Source: Fidelibacterota bacterium (GTDB taxonomy: Bacteria > Fidelibacterota > Marinisomatia > Marinisomatales > UBA1611). Taken from it: a stretch of 54,622 nt of DNA. This document shows positions 35,767 to 43,873 of this stretch, piece after piece. The notes under the pieces were generated by a model. It saw nothing but the letters and a program-made list of their open reading frames with translations. It was not told the origin of the DNA and did no database searches. Location: positions 1-54,622 of the forward strand of contig JADHUI010000018.1 of the NCBI GenBank assembly GCA_016784605.1, read 5' to 3'. Position 1 is the stretch's first letter; each line of letters begins with the position of its first letter. The position numbers and the translations under genes were made by a program.

Positions 35767-37761
35767 ATGAAAAAAACGATAACAATACTCGCTTGCTTAA
35801 TGAGTTTTGTCTTTTCGCAAGAATATGTCGGAAATGAAGCATGTCTTGTATGTCACAATAATGCCGGGTTAGGTGATATGACTGGCTGGAGAACAACGAT
35901 GCACGCAAACGGGTTTTCTGTTCCCATTGGAGCAAATTCAATGGTGGATTTAACAGGGATCATTGCGGATGCAAATGAGAATGGTACCGACGATTTTATG
36001 GAAGGATTAAGTTTATCCGATCCATCTATAACATCGACGTTTTCTGATTATGGATCTAACGCACCCATCTTAGGATATGATAGTGGGGCTGATCAATACA
36101 CCGTTAGTATTGGTGATTTAACATTACCTGTGTATCTTACTTATGGTGGAAGCGGCTTGTATAAACAACGATACATTGTTAAAGTGCCATTAGCGGATGG
36201 GTCCCAATCTGTGAGTCATTATGTATCACCTGTTCAATACAATGAAAAAACACATGAATATGTGGGGTATCATCCAGAAGCGTGGTATGCAGACCCATCC
36301 AATGGAGATTATACACCTTTATTCACTGCATCAACAGTAACGGTTACTGATATTGTTGCATCAGCCAATACGCAAAAACGCAACTTTGAAAAGCAATGTG
36401 TTGGGTGTCATTTTGATCATACTGAAATGACCGAAACGGTAGATGGCGAATGGATTGCAGATGCACCAGATGCTGGTGTTAACGATATTGGGAGTAGCGT
36501 TTATGATATTGATGGTGATGGTACATTAGATTTGGTCAACACAGGGTGTGAAAGATGTCATGGTCCTGGATCAAATCATGCAACTTCAGGAGTAGCTGAA
36601 GATATTATTAATCCAGCAGATCTTACAGCACAACAAGCAAATGATATGTGTGGATTTTGTCATTCAAGAGGATCAAGTTATCCCAATGAAACATTTCATT
36701 TTCCTTATGATGATGAAAATATGCACGATTGGGAGGTAGGTGACTCTTGGGCAGATTATTATATAGATCATGGTGGGTATTTTGGTGACGGAACTCAAGG
36801 GGAAAGCGAAATCAAAAGTTCAAAAAAACATCATCAGCAATATTTCGATTTATATGAAAGTGGTAAACCAACATTTGCCTATCATCAAGTGACATGTTAT
36901 GAATGTCATGATGTTCATAATCTTGAAAAACATCAAATCCGAACAGAAATTGTAGAAGAAGATGAAGGTGGAAATGAATTAGTGATTGCAACAGAAAATG
37001 ATAATAATACTCTTTGTCTAGCTTGCCATGCTACTCATGGAGAATTTGAAGCTTTAACAAAGGAAATGATCGCTGATCCAGTCACTCATTTAACTGAAAT
37101 TGCAAATGTAGTCTCTGAGCATACACGTCATGAATATGATCCGGAAAATGGATTAAGTCGTTGCTCTAAATGTCATATGCCAAAAACAATTAAATCGGCG
37201 GTTCATTATGATATTCATTCTCATACATTTGAACCAATGTCGCCACAAAAAACATTGGAATATGCCATGCCAAATGCTTGCTCTGCAAGTTGCCACCGTG
37301 GAATAGAAAATGGTGCAACACCCTTATTTGGAACGGGTGCTGATGCTTCTTTATCAGATTGGAGCGAAACACAAGATATTGCATTAGCAGAAGCAATGCT
37401 TCCGTATTTTGGGCCAAATGGTTCATGGTGGGCCGTTGATCAGATTCTTGCTATTGTAGAGCCTATCTCATCAACCGTTCCCGAAATATTTGGGTTAAAA
37501 CAAAATTATCCAAATCCATTTAATCCATTGACAGTAATTCCAATGACTATCAAAGAAAATTCAAATGTTGAATTGACTCTTTATGATATGCTTGGAAATG
37601 AAGTTGAAAAATTAGTGAATGAATCCATGAACGCTGGAGAATACAAAGTTACACTTCAAGCGAATGGTTTGGCGAGTGGCGTCTATATTTATAGATTAGT
37701 TGCTACAACAAACAACGGTCGTCAATTTACTGATCAGAAAAAAATGGTATTCATGAAATAA
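35767..37761 (+). CDS. Secreted octahaem-type cytochrome c with type IX sorting domain
   Basis: 664 residues with a cleavable signal (SFVFSQ, about residue 18). Seven CxxCH haem sites begin at Cys26, 211, 261, 295, 377, 417 and 466, and an eighth, variant CxxxCH site (CSASCH) at 505. An Asp-rich loop follows the second haem. The last 90 residues are a PorSS/type IX sorting domain (NYPNPFNP, then SGVYIYRL), so the protein is probably exported to the cell surface by type IX secretion. It resembles cytochrome c554-type multihaem proteins and could carry electrons across the envelope. The substrate is unknown. It is monocistronic, ending at a terminator. Confidence 0.85.
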   Translation: MKKTITILACLMSFVFSQEYVGNEACLVCHNNAGLGDMTGWRTTMHANGFSVPIGANSMVDLTGIIADANENGTDDFMEGLSLSDPSITSTFSDYGSNAPILGYDSGADQYTVSIGDLTLPVYLTYGGSGLYKQRYIVKVPLADGSQSVSHYVSPVQYNEKTHEYVGYHPEAWYADPSNGDYTPLFTASTVTVTDIVASANTQKRNFEKQCVGCHFDHTEMTETVDGEWIADAPDAGVNDIGSSVYDIDGDGTLDLVNTGCERCHGPGSNHATSGVAEDIINPADLTAQQANDMCGFCHSRGSSYPNETFHFPYDDENMHDWEVGDSWADYYIDHGGYFGDGTQGESEIKSSKKHHQQYFDLYESGKPTFAYHQVTCYECHDVHNLEKHQIRTEIVEEDEGGNELVIATENDNNTLCLACHATHGEFEALTKEMIADPVTHLTEIANVVSEHTRHEYDPENGLSRCSKCHMPKTIKSAVHYDIHSHTFEPMSPQKTLEYAMPNACSASCHRGIENGATPLFGTGADASLSDWSETQDIALAEAMLPYFGPNGSWWAVDQILAIVEPISSTVPEIFGLKQNYPNPFNPLTVIPMTIKENSNVELTLYDMLGNEVEKLVNESMNAGEYKVTLQANGLASGVYIYRLVATTNNGRQFTDQKKMVFMK

Positions 37762-37780
37762 CCATTTTCTGTCACGATTG

Positions 37781-37816
37781 AAAAAGGGGAAGCATTGCTT
37801 CCCCTTTTTTGTTTTT
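37781..37816 (+). terminator. Rho-independent terminator of the cytochrome gene
   Basis: GGGGAAGC (37786-37793) and GCTTCCCC (37797-37804) form an 8-bp stem with a 3-base loop, preceded by an A run and followed by TTTTTTGTTTTT. It could work in both directions. Confidence 0.88.
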
Positions 37817-37884
37817 AAACTATTTCCTACTCTTATTAGATTAAGCCACATTTTAAATTTCATTTGACTCAAAAAGGAACAATC

Positions 37885-38955
37885 ATGTTAAAACTTATTG
37901 GTAAAAGATTATTAATGCTTTTAGGCTTAGTCGTATTATATCTACTGACTTGGCCCACTGGGATTGATCCTGTAGCATGGACACCAGAAAAAGCACCCAC
38001 ATTAACGGGCATTTTTGCATCCAATGATTTGTTATCTTCCGCTAACATAATGGGCAAAGGGTTGGGTGTTGGCCCAGAAGATGTCGATGTAGATTCAAAA
38101 GGCCGAATATACGCCCCATACGAAGGAGGAAAAATCTTTCGCTATGAAGCAGATGGTTCCAATGGACAAGAATTTGTGGATACCAAAGGTCGTCCATTAG
38201 GATTGGAATTCGATGGCGAAGGAAATTTAATTATTTGTGATGCGTTTAAAGGTTTACTGTCTGCGTCGCCCGATGGACAATTAACCACACTTTTAACAGA
38301 AGTAGATGGTATTAAACTCAAGTTTACAGATGATGTTGATATTGCAAAGAATGGCATGATTTATTTTTCGGATGCATCCATCAAATTTGGTCAACGTCAA
38401 TATAGAAAAGATTTACTGGAGCATCGACCGAATGGTCGCGTTATTGTATATAATCCATTTACAAAGGTAGCGAAAACAATCAAAGATAAAATGTATTTTG
38501 CAAATGGGGTTGCCGTCAGTCCGGATCAATCCTATATATTAGTGAATGAAACGGGGGGCTATAAAATTACTAAAATATGGATTACGGGAGACAAACTTGG
38601 ACAATCCGAACCATTTATGGAAAATCTTCCTGGAATCCCCGATGGAATATCATCGAATGGAAAGGGCCTATTTTGGGTAGCCTTTCCTTCAAAGAGAAAA
38701 GAACTATTAGATAATCTGGCGCAAAAACCATTTGTCCGCAAACTTATTATGCGATTACCAGAATCCTTACAACCATCCCCGGAAAGATATGGATTTGTCA
38801 TCGGTGTGGATGAACAAGGAAATGTGATTCATAATTTACATGATTCTTCTCCAGAATCGTATTCACCCATCACAAGTGTAGAATCACATGAAGGATTTTT
38901 ATATTTCGGAAGTTTGACTTATAATGGGTTCGCCAGAATGCCCGAACCAAATTAA
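37885..38955 (+). CDS. Strictosidine-synthase/APMAP-like beta-propeller protein
   Basis: About 356 residues. After an N-terminal membrane anchor (KRLLMLLGLVVLYLLTW), six-bladed propeller signatures follow: GPEDVDVDSKGRIYAPYEGG, KFTDDVDIAKNGMIYFSDAS, FANGVAVSPDQSYILVNET and GIPDGISSNGKGLFWVAF. This matches the SMP-30/strictosidine synthase/adipocyte-membrane-associated-protein group, some members of which are calcium-dependent hydrolases. The actual reaction is unknown. I prefer the ATG at 37885, 7 bases after AAGGA, over the TTG at 37864. It converges with the ygbA-like gene. Confidence 0.85.
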   Translation: MLKLIGKRLLMLLGLVVLYLLTWPTGIDPVAWTPEKAPTLTGIFASNDLLSSANIMGKGLGVGPEDVDVDSKGRIYAPYEGGKIFRYEADGSNGQEFVDTKGRPLGLEFDGEGNLIICDAFKGLLSASPDGQLTTLLTEVDGIKLKFTDDVDIAKNGMIYFSDASIKFGQRQYRKDLLEHRPNGRVIVYNPFTKVAKTIKDKMYFANGVAVSPDQSYILVNETGGYKITKIWITGDKLGQSEPFMENLPGIPDGISSNGKGLFWVAFPSKRKELLDNLAQKPFVRKLIMRLPESLQPSPERYGFVIGVDEQGNVIHNLHDSSPESYSPITSVESHEGFLYFGSLTYNGFARMPEPN

Positions 38956-38956
38956 A

Positions 38957-39310
38957 TCATTCAAAAAGGGGTTTTTTTCGCAGACCGTCCCAATAATGGA
39001 ATAGTGTATAGATCGGATGTTTAAAGAGCATTCTTGGTCCCGCAAAGCGCATGACCTTTTTTATGTCATGCCGCATATCATTTTTATAACAATGAACGGT
39101 GCAATTGACGCAGGTTGTTTTTCCGTGACCAAAAGGGCAACGAATGAGTCGTTTCTCCGCATAATCAGACAACGTTTTACATTCACTACATAATATATCA
39201 TCCGTGCTATGATGATAATGACAATAAATCTTTATCATAGCATCCACCGTATTTTTTTCGCGGATAGTTCGCGGATGCGTTAACGACTTTTCTATATCTA
39301 AGGTTGTCAT
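38957..39310 (-). CDS. YgbA-like protein (nitrous oxide-stimulated promoter family)
   Basis: 117 residues matching YgbA: RTIREKNTVDAMIKIYC, LCSECKTLSDYAEKRL, RCPFGHGKTTCVNCTVHCY and MRFAGPRMLFKHPI. Seven Cys in C-x2-C, C-x8-C-x2-C-x3-C-like spacing suggest metal or iron-sulfur binding. The family is found near nitric/nitrous oxide regulated promoters in enterobacteria, and its function is unclear. Here it lies between the propeller gene and a sulfur-metabolism operon; nitrosative stress is a family-level association only. Confidence 0.85.
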   Translation of the reverse strand: MTTLDIEKSLTHPRTIREKNTVDAMIKIYCHYHHSTDDILCSECKTLSDYAEKRLIRCPFGHGKTTCVNCTVHCYKNDMRHDIKKVMRFAGPRMLFKHPIYTLFHYWDGLRKKPLFE

Positions 39311-39678
39311 AAGGGGCGATATTACAAAATAGTATTCATGTGATAAAGTTTAAAGAATGTTCTAAAAGAAGGAATTATTGTAAAAAATTCATTCATGGAT
39401 ATTTTATCTTATCATAGTATTACTTCGGCGACAATTAACCGTAATTTTTCACCCCTTTGTGTTTCGGGGAGGGTCATTAAAAATGGGTGAAATCCTAATA
39501 ATCCTACGACTAAACCATGCCAGAGTAATAGTATAAATTATTTGAATTAATAGATTGGTTTTATCTTTTCATTAAGCCCAGGTTGACAGGATGATTCTAC
39601 CCATCTGAGCTTGATGAACTATTTCAGTGAAACGACCCAATTCGTTTTAGGTCATCGAGCTTGATGATTGATCTAGGG
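39311..39678. other. Gene-free region with candidate switching hairpins
   Basis: 368 bases without a gene between the rhodanese gene and the ygbA-like gene. It carries two mutually exclusive helices (see the ncRNA entry), and GAGCTTGATGA occurs twice (39607-39617 and 39657-39667). On the minus strand it could be the leader of the ygbA-like gene and the trailer of the sulfur operon. Confidence 0.5.
39447..39535 (+). ncRNA. Possible riboswitch-like RNA (cobalamin-like core, weak)
   Basis: TTTCACCC (39447-39454) can pair with GGGTGAAA (39485-39492), while its C tract also pairs with GGGG at 39466-39469 in a competing hairpin. Downstream, AATCC, CCTACGACTAAA and ATGCCAGAG have loose resemblance to the core of cobalamin riboswitches (GGTGAAAATCC, CCGCGACTGTAA, GCCAGA), but the hallmark GGGAA and the complete fold are missing. 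No plus-strand gene follows, so a functional riboswitch in that direction is doubtful. Confidence 0.25.
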
Positions 39679-40302
39679 TTAGCAACCCCCTTGGGGTGCT
39701 TTCTTTTTCTTCTTCCGTTTAATTTTAGGTTTTGATGCTTTTGATTTTGCTTGGCTTGTGGATGATTTAACACCACCGCCACCAAAATATTGGCTTGCGC
39801 CTTTACGAAATTCATATTTGGCTATTTCATCATCAGCGCTAAAAAGGGAAGGAGCCGATGGGTTTAATATCGTTTCCGTCCAATAATTTAATCCACCTTG
39901 CAAAACATAATTATTTTCATAGCCTAACTGACGTGTTAACATCCAAGCTTCCTGGGATAGAGTCGTTCCATTGGAATAAAAAATATTCATTTTAATACCT
40001 TGATTCACATAATCGACCCATTCATCATCCAATATTTTGCTAAGGGGTATGTTTAACGCACCTTCGAGATGAAATTGTTCATATTCTTTGGGTGTGCGAA
40101 TATCAATCAATTGGATAGACGGATCTTTATTAATGAGCCAATCGGCTAACTCATCGGGGGAAACCATTTGGGTGCCAAACTGAACTTCGGTCAACATATC
40201 GGCTGCAGACAATTTATAAGGCTTAGTGGTATTTTCAGGAACAAAAGCGATGACCAATCCAAGGCCAAACAAAATAGCCGTTAATCTTTTAAGAGTTAAC
40301 AT
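39679..40302 (-). CDS. Exported rhodanese-fold protein without active-site Cys, Lys-rich tail
   Basis: 207 residues with an N-terminal signal/anchor (LTAILFGLGLVIAFVP). The rhodanese domain is clear: LIDIRTPKEYEQFHLEGALNIPLS, then the active-site strand and GGLNYWTE. But the catalytic loop, normally C-x4-R, reads YSNGTTLS with Ser for Cys. A low-complexity tail follows (KPKIKRKKKKKAPQGGC), and the only Cys of the whole protein is its last residue, 207. It is the final gene of the sulfur operon, 2 bases after the YeeE-like gene. It cannot act as an ordinary thiosulfate sulfurtransferase; it may bind sulfur species or deliver them by the tail Cys. Confidence 0.85.
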   Translation of the reverse strand: MLTLKRLTAILFGLGLVIAFVPENTTKPYKLSAADMLTEVQFGTQMVSPDELADWLINKDPSIQLIDIRTPKEYEQFHLEGALNIPLSKILDDEWVDYVNQGIKMNIFYSNGTTLSQEAWMLTRQLGYENNYVLQGGLNYWTETILNPSAPSLFSADDEIAKYEFRKGASQYFGGGGVKSSTSQAKSKASKPKIKRKKKKKAPQGGC

Positions 40303-40304
40303 GA

Positions 40305-40895
40305 TTAATATTCCTTTCTTGGAAAATTCTTTTCAGCGATTTCAGCCACATAAAACATGACTAAAGCGGCGATTATGACGAAAAAGGCTAATGTCCCTTG
40401 CGAGATACCTAAAACGTCAGAAAGTTTGATATTACCTAAATATTCAGCCATATACAGGGGCTTTATGATTGCGTATGTTTCCCCAAAAAGGAAAATACCT
40501 ATAAATATTCCACCGAAGAATATCATGGCATCTATTTTTCCTATGGATAGAGCACACACACTCGTTCCTGGACAATAGCCTCCAATAATAAATCCAGCTC
40601 CCATAATAACGCCACCTATGATAGCCGACCATAAGAATGTTGGGTTAACCCAAACAAGGTTAAGATCAATCCAATCAAAGAGTGAAAAATAGAGTAGTCC
40701 TAACATGGCGGTAACCGCGGCGGTGAAAAACACTTTTAATACGACTGTATCATAACCGTAGAATACACCTGCCAATTTCCGGCTAGATGAAAAACCAGCT
40801 TGTTCTAATACAAATCCAAAACCTACACCCACAACAAAAGCGATAAAAAAGTTCCATCCTTCTGCAATGATTTCTTGAGGAATGAGTGGTCCCAT
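40305..40895 (-). CDS. YeeE/YedE-family sulfur-compound membrane protein, half B
   Basis: 196 residues with about five membrane helices. The family signature is in GFIIGGYCPGTSVCALSIGK, where the Cys in GYCPGTS is the conserved pore Cys. YeeE/TsuA proteins import thiosulfate or other sulfur compounds by passing the substrate along Cys residues. It follows half A by 9 bases; the two half-size proteins probably form one transporter. The gene abuts the rhodanese gene. Confidence 0.88.
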   Translation of the reverse strand: MGPLIPQEIIAEGWNFFIAFVVGVGFGFVLEQAGFSSSRKLAGVFYGYDTVVLKVFFTAAVTAMLGLLYFSLFDWIDLNLVWVNPTFLWSAIIGGVIMGAGFIIGGYCPGTSVCALSIGKIDAMIFFGGIFIGIFLFGETYAIIKPLYMAEYLGNIKLSDVLGISQGTLAFFVIIAALVMFYVAEIAEKNFPRKEY

Positions 40896-40904
40896 AATAA
40901 TCTC

Positions 40905-41414
40905 CTAAATCCAATTTCTTCTAAAAAAATATGCTAAAGCAAATGCGGTTCCAAAAATAGCCATCATGGTTACAAACCCCGCTAAGGACAGAACAGCCAT
41001 TCCAGTGAGAGCAGATCCGCTCGTACATCCACGGCCTAACTGACTCCCGTACCCAAAAAGAACGCCACCGATTCCAGCTAAAATGAGTCTCTTTTTTGAT
41101 GTGATATTTGGATGATGTTCTACTTTAAGTTTTAATCTTCCAGCTAAAGCTCCTGACAGGAATCCACCAATGAGAACGCCCAATACTTCAAATACGAGCC
41201 AAGATTTCATGGGGCTTTTCCCGTCTCCTGTATATTTGCTATAATAACCTGATTCAGCTGTATGCTCAGGAGCGACAACATCCACCGTCGTTACAACGAG
41301 ACTCTTAACCGCGCCACTTGCTCCTAATCCACGTCCTGTGAAAAAGAAAGCTGATAATAAAACCAATCCCAGCAGAACGCCTGCTAAGTATGGATTCATG
41401 TATTTTGTTTTCAT
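40905..41414 (-). CDS. YeeE/YedE-family sulfur-compound membrane protein, half A
   Basis: 169 residues, about four membrane helices, with the conserved YGSQLGRGCTSGSALTGMAVL segment (Cys in RGCTSG). The open frame extends upstream to 41456, but the ATG at 41414 has AAGGAG 7 bases before it and avoids overlapping the NrfD gene, so I use it. Works with half B; substrate probably thiosulfate, sulfite or polysulfide given the operon, but this is inference. Confidence 0.88.
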   Translation of the reverse strand: MKTKYMNPYLAGVLLGLVLLSAFFFTGRGLGASGAVKSLVVTTVDVVAPEHTAESGYYSKYTGDGKSPMKSWLVFEVLGVLIGGFLSGALAGRLKLKVEHHPNITSKKRLILAGIGGVLFGYGSQLGRGCTSGSALTGMAVLSLAGFVTMMAIFGTAFALAYFFRRNWI

Positions 41415-41424
41415 TTTAATCTCC

Positions 41425-42366
41425 TTAATAAAGCCAACGGCTTGCTTGACCCGCATCTACGACTATAAATCGTAATGCGAGGCTTCCAAACAAAACCAAA
41501 ATGGCAGAAATGTAATGGGGTATTTTAATTTTTCGTAATTCAAGCAATTCTAAAATGGCTGGGAATATCAAACCACCAAAGACAACGAATATCCAAAAAC
41601 TATTGGTGAATTCACCGCCTAAAAATAATCTTGCAGCTTCAATATGAACGTTTGTTCCTGCGAGAAATCCCATAAATAAATGAATAATCAGAAATAATTC
41701 TGTACCGATTAACATTAAATCGATTCGAGCAAATAAGCGTTTTTCACCTTCTTTCTTAGAGAGTAGCATTATGAGTGCTGCACCAGCTGATAATCCAGAT
41801 GTAAGAAAAAGGGGGCCTAAAATAGCTGTATTCCAGAAGGGGCGAGCATTAAAAGCCGATAATAAAATACCTGTGTACATACCTAAAACGATGGAAAGTA
41901 CCATTAATGCCCAAGCCATATATTTTTGATATTGGCGTATAATCTCTATCCAGTCCTCAAGCCATTTAAATTTCCAATCCCATTTTGGAAACACATCTTT
42001 AATCCATAATGCGCTCCAAACAATCGCCAAAGGATAAATAATCATTAAGGTCCAAGCACCCCAACTCATAGGCGATTCCCATCGGATATTTGTATATAAT
42101 TGCCAGAAATATAACTTATGACTCAAATCTAATAAGAGGGCAGACAAGCCTAATGCGAGCAACAAAGGCGTGAACATAGGAGCAAATTTTACAGCAGTGG
42201 GGTAATCATCTTGTTTACCGCGAATGGTATAAACTGCAGAAAAGAAAAGAATCCCTGCCACCAATCCACCAATAAATAAGTAAAATGGAATTTCCCATCC
42301 CCAAACATGTAAATAGGGATCGATTTCCGGGTTAGAGCGACCACTTACTATGACTTCTTCAATCAT
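41425..42366 (-). CDS. NrfD/PsrC-family membrane subunit, paralogue 2
   Basis: 313 residues and about eight membrane helices. The start (IDPYLHVWGWEIPFYLFIGGLVAGILF) and TNIRWESPMSWGAWTLMII are typical of NrfD/PsrC quinone-interacting subunits. It is clearly a tandem paralogue of the upstream gene: both share MIE..I.SG at the start and matched blocks such as TGILLSAFNARPFWNTAILGPLF. NrfD-type subunits oxidise quinol and pass electrons to the Fe-S and Mo subunits. Having two in tandem is unusual. Confidence 0.92.
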   Translation of the reverse strand: MIEEVIVSGRSNPEIDPYLHVWGWEIPFYLFIGGLVAGILFFSAVYTIRGKQDDYPTAVKFAPMFTPLLLALGLSALLLDLSHKLYFWQLYTNIRWESPMSWGAWTLMIIYPLAIVWSALWIKDVFPKWDWKFKWLEDWIEIIRQYQKYMAWALMVLSIVLGMYTGILLSAFNARPFWNTAILGPLFLTSGLSAGAALIMLLSKKEGEKRLFARIDLMLIGTELFLIIHLFMGFLAGTNVHIEAARLFLGGEFTNSFWIFVVFGGLIFPAILELLELRKIKIPHYISAILVLFGSLALRFIVVDAGQASRWLY

Positions 42367-42387
42367 GATTGAAACTCCAATTAATGA

Positions 42388-43326
42388 TTACCAATGACTG
42401 ATTTGTCCTGCTTCAACTAATATATATCGCAAGAAAAATCCGCCGGTTAAAATAAGGATAGATGGAATAATGACAGGTACTTTTATTTTCTTTAAATAAA
42501 GTACGTGAAGATAAGCTGGTATAAGAGTACCCAATGCTACAATCATAATCCAAAAAGATGTGGTGAATTCACCACCCAGAAATAAATCTGCAGCTTTAAC
42601 CTGTGCCAAATCACTCGATAAATAGCCCATAATCAGATGAATGATTAAGAACGTTTGTACACCTAATGAAATGAGTGAAACAGTACAAAATAGTTTCTTT
42701 TCATTCGATCCTTTAGGGCAATTTAATAAAATGAATGCTGTGGCACTTGTTAAGCCGGATGTAAGAAAAAGGGGTCCTAAAATAGCTGAATTCCAAATAG
42801 GACGAGCATTAAATGCAGAAAGTAAAATACCTGTGTACATACTTAATGTTAGAGAAAGTCCCAATATAGCCCAGGCAAGTCCTGTACGATATTGTTTTAA
42901 ATACTCAATAGTATTTTCCATCCACTCATAAGGCCATTTCCAGTTTGGATACGCTGTTTTTAAATGTATTGCTGCCCAGATAAAAGTTAAAGGAGTTAAG
43001 AAAAGATAGGTCCATGCACCCCAACTCATGGGTGATGTCCAACGAATATTTGTGTATAATTGCCAGAAATACATTTTATGAGATAAATCCAAAAAAAGGA
43101 AAAATAAGGCTATTAAAAGCAAGAATGGAGCAAATATGGGTGCTTTTTTTACAGCGATCGGATAATCATGCCTTTTTCCAATTAAAGTTAGAAAAGTTGA
43201 AATAATTAATAGACCAGATACAAGACCGGCTAAAAATAAATCAGCGGGTACTTCCCAAGGCCAAATAGAGAGAACGGGATCAATACCTATATTGTGTTTT
43301 CCTGAAGTGATTATTTGTTCAATCAT
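42388..43326 (-). CDS. NrfD/PsrC-family membrane subunit, paralogue 1
   Basis: 312 residues and about eight membrane helices (IDPVLSIWPWEVPADLFLAGLVSG, TNIRWTSPMSWGAWTYLFL, TGILLSAFNARPIWNSAILGPLF, FLGGEFTTSFWIM). It anchors a molybdopterin oxidoreductase and handles quinol. The gene comes 13 bases after the Fe-S subunit gene and 21 before its paralogue. The two copies may form a heterodimer or serve alternative partners. Confidence 0.92.
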   Translation of the reverse strand: MIEQIITSGKHNIGIDPVLSIWPWEVPADLFLAGLVSGLLIISTFLTLIGKRHDYPIAVKKAPIFAPFLLLIALFFLFLDLSHKMYFWQLYTNIRWTSPMSWGAWTYLFLTPLTFIWAAIHLKTAYPNWKWPYEWMENTIEYLKQYRTGLAWAILGLSLTLSMYTGILLSAFNARPIWNSAILGPLFLTSGLTSATAFILLNCPKGSNEKKLFCTVSLISLGVQTFLIIHLIMGYLSSDLAQVKAADLFLGGEFTTSFWIMIVALGTLIPAYLHVLYLKKIKVPVIIPSILILTGGFFLRYILVEAGQISHW

Positions 43327-43339
43327 ATAGTCTCCTTGG

Positions 43340-43873
43340 TTATGTTAAGTAATAAATGTTTGGTTCTGTTCCTGCTTCGGGAATCAATGTTTTCCATTTT
43401 CTTTTTCTCAATAATTGTGATATTTCACTATTTGGATCGTCTGTATCGCCAAAATACATACATTTCGTAGGACACACACTTACGCAGGCTGGATTTTCAC
43501 CTTTTTCAACCCGGTGAATGCAAAAGGTACATTTATCCACATATCCTTCAGGATGAACAAATCGCGCATCGTAAGGACAAGAGGTAATACATGCTTTACA
43601 TCCAATACATTCATCGTGATCTACAACAACAATTCCTCCGTCCACAATATGGCTTGCTTCCGTTGGACAGCATCGAACACAAGGCGCATTGGTACAATGA
43701 TTGCATCGTTCAGAACGAATTTCAAGGGACAAATCTGGATAGGTTCCGGAAGTTGCTTCAACAACCCAATCTCTACAATGTCCAATGGGTACATTATTTT
43801 CCACTTGGCAAGCGACAACACAATCACTACATCCTACACACTTTTTTGTATCAATGGCCATTGCGTAACGCAT
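43340..43873 (-). CDS. Four-cluster ferredoxin-type electron-transfer subunit (PsrB/NrfC type)
   Basis: 177 residues with four Cys clusters: CVGCSDCVVACQVEN, CNHCTNAPCVRCCP, CIGCKACITSCPYDARF and the final CTFCIHRVEKGENPACVSVCP. These would hold four 4Fe-4S centres linking the NrfD quinone site to the molybdenum subunit. It overlaps the stop of the catalytic subunit gene by one base. The organisation Mo subunit, Fe-S subunit, NrfD subunit is that of polysulfide, thiosulfate or DMSO reductase-like enzymes. Confidence 0.94.
   Translation of the reverse strand: MRYAMAIDTKKCVGCSDCVVACQVENNVPIGHCRDWVVEATSGTYPDLSLEIRSERCNHCTNAPCVRCCPTEASHIVDGGIVVVDHDECIGCKACITSCPYDARFVHPEGYVDKCTFCIHRVEKGENPACVSVCPTKCMYFGDTDDPNSEISQLLRKRKWKTLIPEAGTEPNIYYLT

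Noticed and set aside
41415-41456. Upstream start of the YeeE half A frame
   Set aside because: It would overlap the NrfD gene, and the ATG at 41414 has a good ribosome-binding site.
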